Positions 52,952 through 57,355 of a DNA stretch of 64,000 nt are shown here, piece by piece (position 1 is the first letter of the stretch; the number at the start of each line of letters is the position of its first letter). This DNA is from Sapria himalayana (taxonomy: Eukaryota > Streptophyta > Magnoliopsida > Malpighiales > Rafflesiaceae), in NCBI GenBank assembly GCA_029783825.1, contig JAREIK010000343.1:1506001-1570000 (forward strand), written 5' to 3'. The notes under the pieces were generated by a model, which searched no databases, had not been told where the DNA came from, and saw only the letters and a program-made list of their open reading frames with translations. Made by a program: the position numbers and the translations under genes.

Positions 52952-53807
52952 AATTATGGATATATATATGTTTGGATGAGGATGATATAGTTGTGTTGTA
53001 TGTATATATTATAAGTATTGTATTGTTGCGTGCATATTATAAGGATAAAACTGTCGAGATATCAATTTCTCTAAGATTACACATTTAGAGTGAGACTGGG
53101 AGGCTTGTGCACTTGGCACGGCATCCATATGCTTACGCGTGCACAAACATTGTATATATATATATATATCTATGTGTTGTGGGCATGCTGCAAGTCAGCC
53201 CATGTGGCCCTGACTAGCCCATAGGAGCAATAAATAGACCTCTGCTGATTAATTGGTTAGTTTTGTTGGTGTGGCAGTGTGGTTGAATCCCCAGCGTGGC
53301 AGCAGCAGAATCCACTGCTCCATTCCTATACTGACTTCGAAGACAGTGTGTATGGTAATTATAGCCTCGCCCCTACTTTACATTTTGCACCGCCACGTTT
53401 ATGTGTTGTTTTCTCTTGTTCCAAATCCTTGTGAATTTAGGCCTTGCTTGGAGCTCATTCGAACCGTCGATCTTTGCTGCTGTTTCATATGATGGGAGGG
53501 TAAGGACCTTTGGATTTAGTCTGAGTTTTTTTTTTTTTTAAGAAAACATTTTTTTTTACCTCCTATTTGTGTTGTTTTTTCACTGTTTGAAAATTAAAAA
53601 AAAATAATGTTTTTTAAAAATTAAAAAGCCTTAGAAAATAGCTTCTCGAATTTCCCTTTTTTGTTTCCTTTGCATTTTTTTTGTAACTATTTTTTAATTT
53701 TTTTTAATTTTTTTTTAATTTTTTTTTGGTTTTTAACTATTTCTTGCTCCTTTCAGGTAGCTGTGGAATGTATAAAGAAATTTCTTCCGGGAAAATGTGA
53801 TGCATGA
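12957..53807 (+). CDS. DWA2: WD40 protein of the EIPR1/TSSC1 family, DWA2-like; 13 exons over 41 kb
   Basis: Splicing 13 exons gives a 1,068-nt reading frame (355 residues plus stop) matching, end to end, the plant EIPR1-family WD40 protein known in Arabidopsis as DWA2. DWA2 is a substrate receptor of the CUL4-DDB1 ubiquitin ligase that dampens abscisic-acid signalling; the animal relative EIPR1 binds the EARP/GARP tethering complexes (family knowledge). It starts MQGASPGTCYGLKRQ and ends in KKFLPGKCDA. Two DDB1-binding WDxR boxes are visible, WDLR (about residues 195-198) and WDVR (236-239). Every junction is GT-AG and keeps phase, and there is no internal stop, so the gene looks functional. 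Introns 3, 4, 6, 7, 9 and 10 are 3.6-14 kb and carry the transposons listed separately; introns 1, 2, 5, 8, 11 and 12 are 80-257 bp. Exon identity is very secure; the DWA2 name rests on recalled homology. Confidence 0.93.
13107..13190 (+). CDS. DWA2: DWA2 exon 2
   Basis: It follows gctcag and encodes ARCISDVKADTDHTSFITGT and LSLKEENE (28 codons, phase 0 to phase 0). The donor is GAG|gtctat. Intron 2 is 80 bp. Confidence 0.92.
13271..13403 (+). CDS. DWA2: DWA2 exon 3
   Basis: It follows catcag and encodes VHLIHLSSDGTKLMCEGLFS, HPSEIWDVASCPFDQRVFST and VFFN, then one base of a split glycine codon before gtaaat. It contains the first WD-like blade. Intron 3 is about 7.0 kb. Confidence 0.93.
13691..14082. 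mobile_element. Tourist-like (PIF/Harbinger) MITE, 392 bp
   Basis: The inverted ends gagcaactctaat and attggagttgctc are flanked by the trinucleotide TTA on both sides (13688-13690 and 14083-14085), the target duplication typical of PIF/Harbinger elements. It has no coding capacity and lies in DWA2 intron 3. Confidence 0.85.
14086..15163. other. DWA2 intron 3, AT-rich stretch
   Basis: AT-rich DNA with no exon or complete mobile element seen. A run near 14810-14890 is unusually rich in cac/aca trinucleotides. Confidence 0.4.
15172..15965. mobile_element. Non-autonomous hAT family-2 element, 794 bp
   Basis: The ends ctatgttgcacggacacgg and cgtatccgtgcaacacat are flanked by a perfect TSD ggtgtatg (15164-15171 and 15966-15973). 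Internally it has tandem cggacacgg/gatacgg repeats, an AT-rich core with attttaaaataatttaaaat units, a 200-bp C-rich block at about 15465-15665 with repeated ccctcccgaac, and gatatgccacgtgg motifs on the right. The layout matches the left and right parts of the longer element at 48744-52384, so it is an internal-deletion derivative. It lies in DWA2 intron 3. Confidence 0.95.
15465..15665 (-). repeat. C-rich tract (G-rich on minus strand)
   Basis: Repeated cccccctcccgaac units inside the hAT element. The minus strand has many runs of four or more guanines and could form G-quadruplexes. The glycine-rich minus-strand reading frames here are artefacts. Confidence 0.85.
16240..17400 (+). pseudogene. 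Degenerate Ty1/copia reverse transcriptase fragments, split by a hAT
   Basis: Left of the hAT, in-frame pieces read DEDFYDIFITGFKQHN and CRKFC, recalling the copia EEDIYM...GFKQ...LYGLKQ region. Right of it the translation DDIIILLIVYIDNILI resembles the catalytic YVDD block (here YIDN), followed by LKYFIEIKLTYYINDDIFLQ and YLLDTLIEGNLLGYAHVD, matching the copia segment after the active site. Several stops interrupt it. It is a dead retrotransposon in DWA2 intron 3; its LTRs were not identified. Confidence 0.7.
16442..16984. mobile_element. Old non-autonomous hAT family-1 element, 543 bp
   Basis: The ends tagatgtgtctgatggg and catctgatacctcta are diverged but pair with each other, and they are flanked by an imperfect TSD actttgat / actctgat (16434-16441 and 16985-16992, one mismatch). 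It contains a single agggtttc block. It is inserted inside a copia reverse-transcriptase remnant. Confidence 0.8.
17450..17695. mobile_element. Possible ancient family-1 hAT relic
   Basis: Diverged sequence ending in tttgacacctatt with internal ctgactcgg, gccatgcc and cacgatatgg motifs that recall the family-1 subterminal repeats. The left end is not recognisable and no TSD was found. Confidence 0.35.
17700..19316. other. DWA2 intron 3, AT-rich stretch
   Basis: AT-rich DNA without exons. The segment 17780-18270 has a retrotransposon-like character (see the related T-rich block near 5280 and 22290), but no end or domain was found. Confidence 0.4.
19318..19392. mobile_element. Remnant of older family-1 hAT hit by a younger one
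   Basis: tagatgtgtcaaataggcc begins a diverged family-1 left end that continues through catgtcagatatgacatgag and the tcgtgtcgtgc repeats, then is interrupted by the element at 19393. No matching right end was seen beyond 19862. Confidence 0.6.
19393..19854. mobile_element. Non-autonomous hAT family-1 element (palindrome subtype), 462 bp
   Basis: The ends tagaggtgtcaactgggcc and ggcccgtttgacacctcta carry a perfect TSD gacctcat (19385-19392 and 19855-19862). It includes the gcgggtcgggt / gatccgcggtc inverted pair near 19632-19667. It is nested in an older relative and lies in DWA2 intron 3, about 500 bp before exon 4. Confidence 0.95.
20364..20475 (+). CDS. DWA2: DWA2 exon 4
   Basis: It follows caatgaag and completes the split glycine, then encodes ESYGAAIWQIPELYGQLSSP, HLERIASLDAGVGKIN and two bases of a cysteine codon before gtgagt. 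It matches the conserved second blade. Intron 4, about 14 kb, is the largest. Confidence 0.93.
20539..21298. repeat. Partial tandem duplication around a hAT insertion
   Basis: The block ttcttcccttgttactactt...tagaaagtgtgcttgaaaaa at 20539-20595 recurs at 21241-21297. The block gcttctcaatctcaac... aatgctacatgaagaaaaca near 20685-20735 recurs as a second copy that was split by the hAT at 20769. Without the hAT the longer period is about 270 bp and the shorter about 69 bp. Confidence 0.75.
20769..21194. mobile_element. Non-autonomous hAT family-1 element (palindrome subtype), 426 bp
   Basis: The ends tagaggtgtcaaacgggcc and ggttgacacctcta are flanked by gtctcaac (20761-20768) and gtctcaaa (21195-21202), a TSD with one mismatch. 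It carries the gggtcgggtccgat / gatccgatccgc inverted pair in a decayed form. It lies in DWA2 intron 4. Confidence 0.92.
21300..23215. other. DWA2 intron 4, AT-rich stretch
   Basis: AT-rich DNA with a (TA)n run at 22021-22046 and a T-rich block near 22330-22420 like those at 5280 and 18130. The segment 22560-22750 is locally rich in gtggt and gatg repeats. No exon or bounded element was identified. Confidence 0.4.
23216..23625. mobile_element. Ancient family-1 hAT relic
   Basis: The left end tagatgtgtcaaatag is recognisable, followed by decayed subterminal repeats (catggcacg, ggcctagcatggcacg, cttggcctgg, accgtgctatgccatgcc). The right terminus cannot be placed and no TSD was found. Confidence 0.5.
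24092..25115. mobile_element. Probable hAT-like element interrupted by another MITE
   Basis: The ends tagagatgaca and tgtcatgccta are near-inverted, with G/C-rich subterminal segments (gaatggggcagggattcc on the left, cgccccgttcccacc on the right) that are also inverted relative to each other. The flanks gttgaggc and gctaaggc agree at six of eight positions, consistent with an old 8-bp duplication. A second element sits inside at 24547-25064. It lies in DWA2 intron 4. Confidence 0.55.
24547..25064. mobile_element. hAT-like MITE (taggggtgctaatg ends), 518 bp
   Basis: The ends taggggtgctaatgaga and cattagcactccta are inverted repeats flanked by atggtgag / atggggag (one mismatch). The interior is made of degenerate cgaattgagctcaa / gactcgaa motifs and a short internal repeat beginning ggggtgctaaagaaatt near 24909. 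It is non-coding. Confidence 0.75.
25370..27634. other. DWA2 intron 4, AT-rich stretch with possible old retrotransposon
   Basis: No exon was seen. Parts of 26000-26800 give weak, stop-ridden similarity in style to copia polyprotein, but I could not fix a domain. A locally GC-richer segment at 26860-26950 has a short repeat gtgtaggg. Confidence 0.35.
27739..28432. mobile_element. Nested family-2 element (inverted orientation, right end incomplete)
   Basis: It starts caaggaagcacggacacgg and ends near gtatccgtgct. It contains two ccacgtggcgtatc motifs, a G-rich block (27855-28065, with gaattgagggggag repeats) and the AT-rich ttataaaataaaat core, which is the family-2 layout in reverse. I found no matching 8-bp TSD and the right tip differs from its relatives, so the end may be eroded. 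Confidence 0.75.
28391..28636 (+). pseudogene. Acidic tail of a hAT transposase, fused to nested-element sequence
   Basis: An open frame of about 81 codons. The first quarter is family-2 terminal repeat read as protein; the rest is a Ser/Lys stretch and a strongly acidic run ending LDLDVDT before a TGA. Only the acidic part, from about 28445, belongs to the host element and may be the end of its lost transposase. Confidence 0.4.
29218..29227 (+). promoter_or_regulatory. Retrotransposon primer-binding site (tRNA-iMet type)
   Basis: The ten bases tggtatcaga follow a putative LTR end, as in plant copia elements. It may be chance, but the matching LTR-end sequence 2.9 kb away supports it. Confidence 0.5.
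30107..30845. mobile_element. hAT-like MITE rich in gctcggct / gagcctgtt repeats, 739 bp
   Basis: The ends taggggtgtaaccgagcc and ggctcggttataaccct are inverted, with flanking aggatgga / agggtgga (7 of 8 identical). The interior has many copies of ttcacgagcctgtttacgag-type 13-bp units on both sides. It is non-coding and is inserted inside the probable retrotransposon in DWA2 intron 4. Confidence 0.85.
32463..32545 (+). pseudogene. Copia reverse-transcriptase fragment
   Basis: One frame reads RLKARGFTQIYDINYWDMIQ, close to the N-terminal copia motif RLVAKGFTQ-x-YG-x-DY-x-E. The surrounding frame is broken. It is a short relic in DWA2 intron 4, possibly part of the neighbouring retrotransposon debris. 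Confidence 0.6.
32854..32962. mobile_element. Truncated family-1 hAT relic (right 110 bp)
   Basis: It begins abruptly in acggcacggctcgtgcc and ends ggttgacacctcta. The sequence is nearly identical to the right end of the element at 20769-21194, so it is a young element that lost its left part. No TSD partner was found. Confidence 0.85.
33115..33420. repeat. Dispersed LTR-like repeat, copy 2
   Basis: It shares gacgagaataatatcgag, attcgagactcatcagac, gaaagtaaagttgtcga and cagtcttgtgccc with copy 1 near 5935 in the same order. Non-coding. Confidence 0.5.
33805..33885. repeat. (TA)n with ctatata units
   Basis: Simple repeat in DWA2 intron 4, inside the third LTR-like repeat. Confidence 0.85.
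33890..34065. repeat. Dispersed LTR-like repeat, copy 3
   Basis: It carries attcgagactcattagatg, tttgggggtaaaactgtca and gagagttttgtgtattggg, the right half of the same repeat family. It ends about 460 bp before DWA2 exon 5. Confidence 0.5.
34530..34629 (+). CDS. DWA2: DWA2 exon 5
   Basis: It follows cccttcag, completes the split cysteine and encodes VLWFPSGTHDKVITLDEEN, VHLWSLDCSRKMVE. The donor is GAG|gtctgc, phase 0. Intron 5 is 110 bp and includes a T-run. Confidence 0.93.
34740..34867 (+). CDS. DWA2: DWA2 exon 6
   Basis: It follows aatttag and encodes the blade SGGAWDPHDVNAIAAISDSS and IQFWDLRTM plus two bases of a lysine codon. It contains the first WDxR box. Intron 6 is about 3.6 kb. 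Confidence 0.93.
34927..34976. repeat. (CA)n/(CG)n alternating purine-pyrimidine tract
   Basis: A run of cacacacacgcgcgcgcg followed by cacacacgcgcgcgcg begins about 60 bp after DWA2 exon 6. Unmutated CG repeats are unusual in an AT-rich, probably methylated intron, and such tracts can adopt Z-DNA. Confidence 0.9.
35680..35960 (-). repeat. Dispersed LTR-like repeat, copy 4 (minus strand)
   Basis: On the minus strand it starts tgttagaagtgttagtgtgc and continues with acaaatactaaaatatcaaa and ggattcaagactcataagat, matching the order of the plus-strand copies. It is the best-preserved left end of the family and suggests a copia LTR. Its far end may extend to about 35060. Confidence 0.55.
36675..36724. 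repeat. (TA)n(CA)n microsatellite
   Basis: Adjacent tatata and cacaca runs in DWA2 intron 6. Confidence 0.9.
36725..37820. other. DWA2 intron 6, AT-rich stretch
   Basis: No exon or bounded element seen; a (TA)n run lies at 37026-37048. Confidence 0.4.
37823..38001. repeat. (TTTTTTTA)n low-complexity tract
   Basis: About 180 bp of ttttttattt units on the + strand, ending some 430 bp before DWA2 exon 7. Confidence 0.9.
38429..38498 (+). CDS. DWA2: DWA2 exon 7
   Basis: It follows tctgcag, completes the lysine and encodes IENSIGRSHVRNVSFDNKRE then HLI. The donor is ATT|gtaaga, phase 0. Intron 7 is about 4.6 kb. Confidence 0.92.
38504..39119. repeat. Tandem duplication with SINE-like features in DWA2 intron 7
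   Basis: Two diverged copies, about 38504-38850 and 38853-39119, share gtggagcactttttgtttat, gattgcatctcttac, aagaactacatgca, atgatagcctgagtggcaaa and gtcacatatcatatgg. Each ends in a run of adenines (38820-38829, 39110-39119). The first copy has tagcctgatcggcaaaagtgg and gagtttgatccct, loosely like polymerase III A and B boxes, so a SINE origin is possible but not established. Confidence 0.6.
39754..41056. mobile_element. Non-autonomous hAT family-2 element with internal triplication, 1303 bp
   Basis: The ends ctaagaagcatagacacgg and gtgtccgtgcttccttg are flanked by a perfect TSD gaaatcac (39746-39753 and 41057-41064). It shows the family layout of cggacacg repeats, an AT-rich core, C-rich blocks and gatacgccacgttgcgtatc motifs near the right end. 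The AT-core plus C-rich unit is present three times. It is a close relative of the element at 43305 and lies in DWA2 intron 7. Confidence 0.95.
39884..40770. repeat. 297-bp tandem repeat, three copies
   Basis: The landmark cattataaatatta occurs at 39884, 40181 and 40478, exactly 297 bp apart, and each unit ends in tagcgcccgccccctg then tctcctcccctcaattcgcg. The third unit has small deletions. This expansion accounts for the extra size relative to the element at 43305. Confidence 0.9.
41215..41430. repeat. Dispersed LTR-like repeat, copy 5
   Basis: It includes actaacatattgaatttta, ttttgataagaatata and ggttgagactcgtcagattt in family order; diverged. Confidence 0.4.
41492..41690. repeat. AT-dinucleotide cluster
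   Basis: Several long (TA)n runs separated by short unique pieces; ctcgttaaaat flanks two of them, suggesting local duplication. Confidence 0.85.
41825..42005. repeat. Dispersed LTR-like repeat, copy 6
   Basis: It shares ctaacatattgtattgtatc, ttgacgagaatattcacatg and ttatcgagatattattttct with the other copies. It lies in DWA2 intron 7. Confidence 0.45.
42254..42310. repeat. (TA)n microsatellite
   Basis: A tatata run with one cacata interruption in DWA2 intron 7. Confidence 0.9.
43058..43146 (+). CDS. DWA2: DWA2 exon 8
   Basis: It follows tttgcag and encodes VTAENELGIYLWDVRMPKLP, IKRFPGHRH and two bases of tryptophan. It carries the second WDxR box. Intron 8 is 91 bp. Confidence 0.93.
43238..43283 (+). 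CDS. DWA2: DWA2 exon 9
   Basis: It follows cgggcag and encodes (W)TWAVACNPKYDGLIL, the conserved WTWAVRCNP block. The donor TTG|gtatcg is followed by a hAT insertion only 21 bp later. Phase 0. Confidence 0.92.
43305..43940. mobile_element. Non-autonomous hAT family-2 element, 636 bp, next to a DWA2 splice donor
   Basis: The ends attataagcacggacacgg and gtgtccgtgcttccttg are flanked by a perfect TSD cttcccac (43297-43304 and 43941-43948). It has the cggacacg repeats, the AT-rich core, a C-rich block at about 43660-43760 with ctcaaatcgtgcctgcc units, and tcacgtggcgtatcggacac on the right. It lies near the start of DWA2 intron 9. Confidence 0.95.
44000..46800. other. DWA2 intron 9, mostly AT-rich
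   Basis: Apart from the relic at 44815 I see no exon or bounded element. Several segments look like decayed retrotransposon DNA without a readable domain. Confidence 0.4.
44815..44985. mobile_element. Family-1 hAT relic (left part)
   Basis: It starts cagaggtgtcaggtggcc and continues with decayed ggtctcgacacgagac, gtcatgccaggctcag and gctcgtgccatgggc motifs, then stops. No right end or TSD was found. Confidence 0.55.
46809..47220. mobile_element. Non-autonomous hAT family-1 element, 412 bp
   Basis: The ends tacaggtgtcaaatggg and cggttgacatctcta are flanked by a perfect TSD tcgtaact (46801-46808 and 47221-47228). The interior is diverged from the other subtypes, with gcacggcacgc and cgtgccaggcac motifs but neither palindrome nor agggtttcgg blocks. 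It lies in DWA2 intron 9. Confidence 0.93.
47431..47485. mobile_element. Short family-1 hAT tip
   Basis: gggccttgccggcccgac followed by cttatgacacatcta is a right-end fragment of about 50 bp; the rest is missing. Confidence 0.5.
47958..48031 (+). CDS. DWA2: DWA2 exon 10
   Basis: It follows cttggcag and encodes SGGTDSTVNLWFASIPAGDE and MTQE plus two bases of a serine codon. The donor is AG|gtaatt. Intron 10 is about 5.2 kb and contains the long family-2 hAT. Confidence 0.92.
48408..48470. repeat. (TA)n microsatellite
   Basis: An uninterrupted run of about 60 bp of at repeats in DWA2 intron 10. Confidence 0.95.
48982..51315 (-). pseudogene. Decayed hAT transposase (family 2, copy B)
   Basis: This is the inverted twin of the remnant at 312-2648. 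It starts at a CAT at 51313-51315 and stops at TTA 48982-48984. The BED zinc finger is intact (QCNFCRQIYRGSYYRVKAHL), as is the core block VHTLNLALKNIFAPTNSRYD. It keeps a stop shared with copy A (50616-50618) and another at the position of the copy A TAG 1089-1091, but still has codons for Leu and Trp where copy A has TAG 1065 and TGA 1239. It cannot be active. Confidence 0.9.
52244..52263. repeat. Perfect 20-bp palindrome gatacgccacgtggcgtatc
   Basis: Each half is the reverse complement of the other and the centre CACGTG is a G-box; cacgtggc also fits the ABRE core recognised by bZIP factors. Near-identical copies occur in the family-2 elements at 15172, 27739, 39754 and 43305. Confidence 0.85.
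52620..53110. repeat. Dispersed LTR-like repeat, copy 7, split by microsatellites
   Basis: The left part (taagatattatatctcataa, gcaagaataacatttagatg) and right part (aaactgtcgagatatcaatt, ggaggcttgtgcac) follow the family order. Two long simple repeats, (TA)n(TG)n at 52745-52787 and (TA)n at 52878-52949, lie between. Confidence 0.45.
52878..52949. repeat. (TA)n microsatellite
   Basis: About 70 bp of uninterrupted at repeats in DWA2 intron 10. Confidence 0.95.
53278..53354 (+). CDS. DWA2: DWA2 exon 11
   Basis: It follows gtggcag, completes the serine and encodes VVESPAWQQQNPLLHSYTDF, EDSVY and one base of glycine before gtaatt. Intron 11 is 86 bp. Confidence 0.92.
53441..53499 (+). CDS. DWA2: DWA2 exon 12
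   Basis: It follows gaatttag and encodes (G)LAWSSFEPSIFAAVSYDGR, the conserved last blade. The donor is AGG|gtaagg, phase 0. Intron 12 is 257 bp and T-rich. Confidence 0.93.
53757..53807 (+). CDS. DWA2: DWA2 exon 13 with stop
   Basis: It follows cctttcag and encodes VAVECIKKFLPGKCDA, then TGA at 53805-53807. The length and end match the family C-terminus. Confidence 0.9.
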   Translation, partial: VAVECIKKFLPGKCDA

Positions 53808-55083
53808 GTAGCCTATTTCAGGTAGCCCGTTAAAAATATGAATTTATTCACATTTTTGAATTTTTTTTATCTTCATTTTTATGATAAAAATATTCTTGTT
53901 GATGATACGTCAACTAAAAGTTTTTTTTTTTTTTTTTGATTTTTGTTATTAAAAAATAAAATATTTTTTTTTTGCTTTACTTTAAAATATGGTTATATAA
54001 AAATTATTAATGCAAATTCTAAATAGGCTTGGACAATATATTAGCAAAAAAAAAAAAAAAAAAAACCCTAAGATTGAATAAAAATTGTAGTTATTTTTAA
54101 TTGAATAAAAAATAATAATAAAATGATGTGTATTTACAGTACATCATATAATGTACATCTTGAATGTATGTATATATGTAGTGTGTACAATAAATTAGAA
54201 AAAAAATATGTTAATAAATATCATGCATGTGATTTAGCAAGAATATGGTAATTGTTTGATTAAAATCGACTATATTTTGAATTATTATTATTTTAAATTA
54301 TCAGTGCAAATTGATGGAAAAATAAAATATCTAAAATTATATTTTTATTACATATTGTGATAAATAAATAATTAGAGCATATTGTTTTTTTTAATTAAAG
54401 TCAAAAATAGTTTCTTTTTTATTTCTTAAATTAGAAAATTAGATTACGTGCCAACTTTTCAATCTTACGTAGTGTGTAATTATTTGTTTATTTAATAACA
54501 CAATAAGTAGTGTTGATTGAATCCAAAATAAAAATATTTAAAACTTCCCAAAATTTTCTAATTTTATAAACGATGTATTAAAAGTGGAATTATGTATAAT
54601 TAATTATTCTACCCAATAAAAATTACGCTTACCCAAGTTAAAGAAATAAAAATATATATATTTTTTCTAAAAAATTAAAAAAAAAATGATATATTTTGGC
54701 TCTATATAGTATATTTATGTGTCATCTATATGAATTCCTTGTCTATATATATATAGTATATATGCATACATCGTATACATATATTTATATAACATATACT
54801 GTACGTATAAATAGCATAGATATATAGTTTTTGGGGTACATTTTTTAAAATATGAAAGTTAGGGAATTCTTTTTCAAAAGTCGAGGGTACTTGTCGGTTT
54901 TTATATTTGGGTTTTAAAAAGCCAATGCTTTCCAATTCATAAACCACTTTTAGAAAAGAAGAGTTTTTGAAAAAAATATCCATAAATTTTGTTCTTTTCT
55001 TCAAAAAAGTATATATATATATATATAATGTTTGTTTTATTGTTACTATGTGGGATCACTACACAATTTTGCTATAGTACATC
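53808..55083. other. Intergenic AT-rich region after DWA2
   Basis: No coding exon seen. A candidate polyadenylation region for DWA2 must lie here, but AT-rich sequence makes single motifs uninformative. Confidence 0.4.
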
Positions 55084-55583
55084 TAGAGGTATCAAATGAG
55101 TAGTGCTCGTAATGTGCCAGAATGACCCATTACGAGAGGTCTCAACCGGGCTGGGCCGGGCCGGCGCGGTACGAGGCCCGGCACGGTTCAGTCGTGCCTG
55201 GGCCGGCCCGGCACAGAAAAATTCCGTGCCCATGCCGTGCCTGGCCCGACACGGTTTGGCCCGTGGCACGGCAAAACGGCATAGGTTTATCCCGTGCCGG
55301 GTGTCCCGTGAGCCCGATCCCATGATGCCCCTCCCGCAAAAAAAGACCGCGGGTCGGGTCTGATTCGACCCGACCCGCGGTCCCCCGTATCCCAAACCGC
55401 TCGGCCAGGAATGCCCGAGCGGGCCAGGCAAGGCACGGCCCACCGTGCCTGTGGGCCGCGTCGGGCCCGGTTTTTTTAAACCGTGCCTGCCCTGTACAGT
55501 AATCGTGCCCGGCCCGGCCCATTTGACACCTCTACCCATTACAGTGTGCCACATCTATGCCACTCTACCATGTGAGGCACAAC
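55084..55583. mobile_element. Old family-1 hAT hit twice by younger relatives (left part)
   Basis: tagaggtatcaaatgag starts a diverged left end (55084-55133), resumed at 55543 by agtgtgccacatctatgcca and ctctaccatgtgaggcac. The element at 55134 interrupts it and the one at 55584 sits at its far side. Its own right terminus was not found. Confidence 0.6.
55134..55534. mobile_element. Non-autonomous hAT family-1 element (palindrome subtype), 401 bp
   Basis: The ends gagaggtctcaaccggg and ggcccatttgacacctcta are flanked by a perfect TSD cccattac (55126-55133 and 55535-55542). It contains the perfect inverted repeat gaccgcgggtcgggtc / gacccgacccgcggtc (55345-55360 and 55367-55382, six-base loop). 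Confidence 0.95.
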
Positions 55584-56047
55584 TAGAGGTGTCAACCGGG
55601 CTGGCTCGGCCCGGCACGAGGCACGGCACAATTCGGCCGTGCCTGGGCTTGTCCGGCACGGAAATTTCCTTTGCCCGGGCTCGTGCCATGCCCGACCAGG
55701 GCACAATCGTGCCGTGCCGTGCCGAGGCCAACCGGGCCTCGTGCCGTGCCGAGGCCAACCGGGCCTCGTGCCGTGCCTTGTCCGGCACGGTACCGTGTCG
55801 AAACCAATTTTTTTAAAAATAGGGTTTCGGGCGCGCTGAGACCCTAATTCTTTTAAAATTTAGTGTTCGGCCCGACCGGTCCGAACCCAGCGGATCGTGC
55901 TGCGGACCCGTGCCGGGCTGAACTCCACAAAACCGTGCCGTGCCAGGCACGGCATGGCACAGTAACCGTGCCTGGCCCAGCACGAAACATGGCTGGCTCG
56001 AAAAAAATGGACCGGACCAGCCCAGCACGCATCATTTGACACCTCGA
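55584..56047. mobile_element. Non-autonomous hAT family-1 element (agggtttcgg subtype), 464 bp
   Basis: The ends tagaggtgtcaaccggg and catttgacacctcga are flanked by a perfect TSD ggcacaac (55576-55583 and 56048-56055). A short internal direct repeat, cgtgccgtgccgaggccaac at about 55708-55727 and 55740-55759, is present. It lies upstream of the gene at 56879. Confidence 0.95.
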
Positions 56048-56094
56048 GGCACAACACATGAACAAAAGTAGTATCCATATTATTTTACTAGTTT

Positions 56095-56335
56095 TTTTTT
56101 TAAACTGCCCCATCGGGCCATCTCTCGATGGGAGACTAAACCAATGGCCCGAGAGCTGACCATCGCACATAGCTAATCCTAGGTCACTGGGCCGATGGAC
56201 CATGCAACTAGGATGGGCAAATTGGTCATGCTTAGCCAGGCATGAAGCATGGCTCGCACCATCCCCACACAGCATGGTCCACCATGCACAATATTGGATG
56301 GTCCATGCCAGGCCAAGCACATTTTAACCGTGCAG
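56095..56335. mobile_element. Possible ancient family-1-like relic
   Basis: Diverged gccatctctcgatggg, gccaggcatgaagcatgg, ccatgccaggccaagcac and aaccgtgc motifs resemble eroded subterminal repeats. No terminal repeat or TSD was found. Confidence 0.35.
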
Positions 56336-56339
56336 TTAG

Positions 56340-56878
56340 CACGTGTGTGTGTGTTTATATATATATATTCAGATTTTTAAAATAGTTTCCAAATGTAAAA
56401 AAAAAAAAGTCATTTTTAAATTTGAAAACTAGAGTTTTAGGAAAAAAAATGTCTAAAAAAAACGGTGGAGTGAAATTAGGTTTTTTATTTAGATATGGTT
56501 TATGTTTTGTTATAATTTTAACAACATATTAAAATTTATGGTAATTTTTTGTAAATATTTTTAAAAATAGTATCCCAAAAAATAATTTTAGATTTTTAAA
56601 AAAAGTTTTTTTTTTTTTGGGGGGCATATTTATGTCATTTTATCAAAAAAAAAAAAAACTTATAAAATGCGATCTCCTCCATTCTACGCCACCACCAGAG
56701 TCGTCGGTAGGTTGTCTTAATTTTGACTATCGAACTAATTGAGTCTCCGAGGTTGAAAATTCCACGACGGAAGGCGGAGGCGAAGCCGTGAAGGCCACAG
56801 TTAGGCGCCTGCGAACGGGAGGAAGGAAACGGAGAGCATGTTGCAGTAGCCCAGACTAAGCGCGATTGGTTCGTCACC
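56340..56878. other. 5' flank of the 56879 gene
   Basis: AT-rich to about 56660, then rising GC content toward the ATG, as expected of a 5' leader. No convincing TATA box could be separated from the AT-rich background. Confidence 0.4.
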
Positions 56879-57355
56879 ATGTGTATTGCACTTCCAAAAA
56901 GGTTTTCAGATCGCAGCCCGAGGCTTCTGTTCCTGCTCATTCCGCCCCTCTCTCTCCTAGTCATCTTCTTCCTCTCCACCATCACTGGTAATCCTCTCTC
57001 TGCCTTCTCCTCGCTGACGTCCTACCTCCGTCTCATCTCCGGCGCCGGTGTATCCGGCCGGACGGTGGAGCTGTCGAAGGAAGAGTTGGACATGGCGAGA
57101 ATAGCCGTCTGCCTGGTTGGTGGAGCCAGGCGGTTCGACCTCACTGGACCGTCGATTCTGAAAAATCTTCTCTGGGTTTATCCCAATGCCGACGTGTTTC
57201 TCCACAGTCCGTTGGACGGGGACTCCTTTAAGTTCTCCATTCTCAATGCTGCCCCGAGGCTTGCTTCGGTTCGTATCTTCGAACCGAAACACATGCCCGA
57301 AACCGACTCTCAGATCCGTGTCCTCACCGCCGCCAACTCTCCGAATGGAATACAG
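56879..57355 (+). CDS. Exon 1 of the 56879 gene
   Basis: It starts at ATG 56879 with [15 protein letters not shown] and ends phase 0 at ACAG|gtcccc. The reading frame stays open past the donor only because the intron begins with a long CT-rich tract (57356-57530). Confidence 0.88.
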
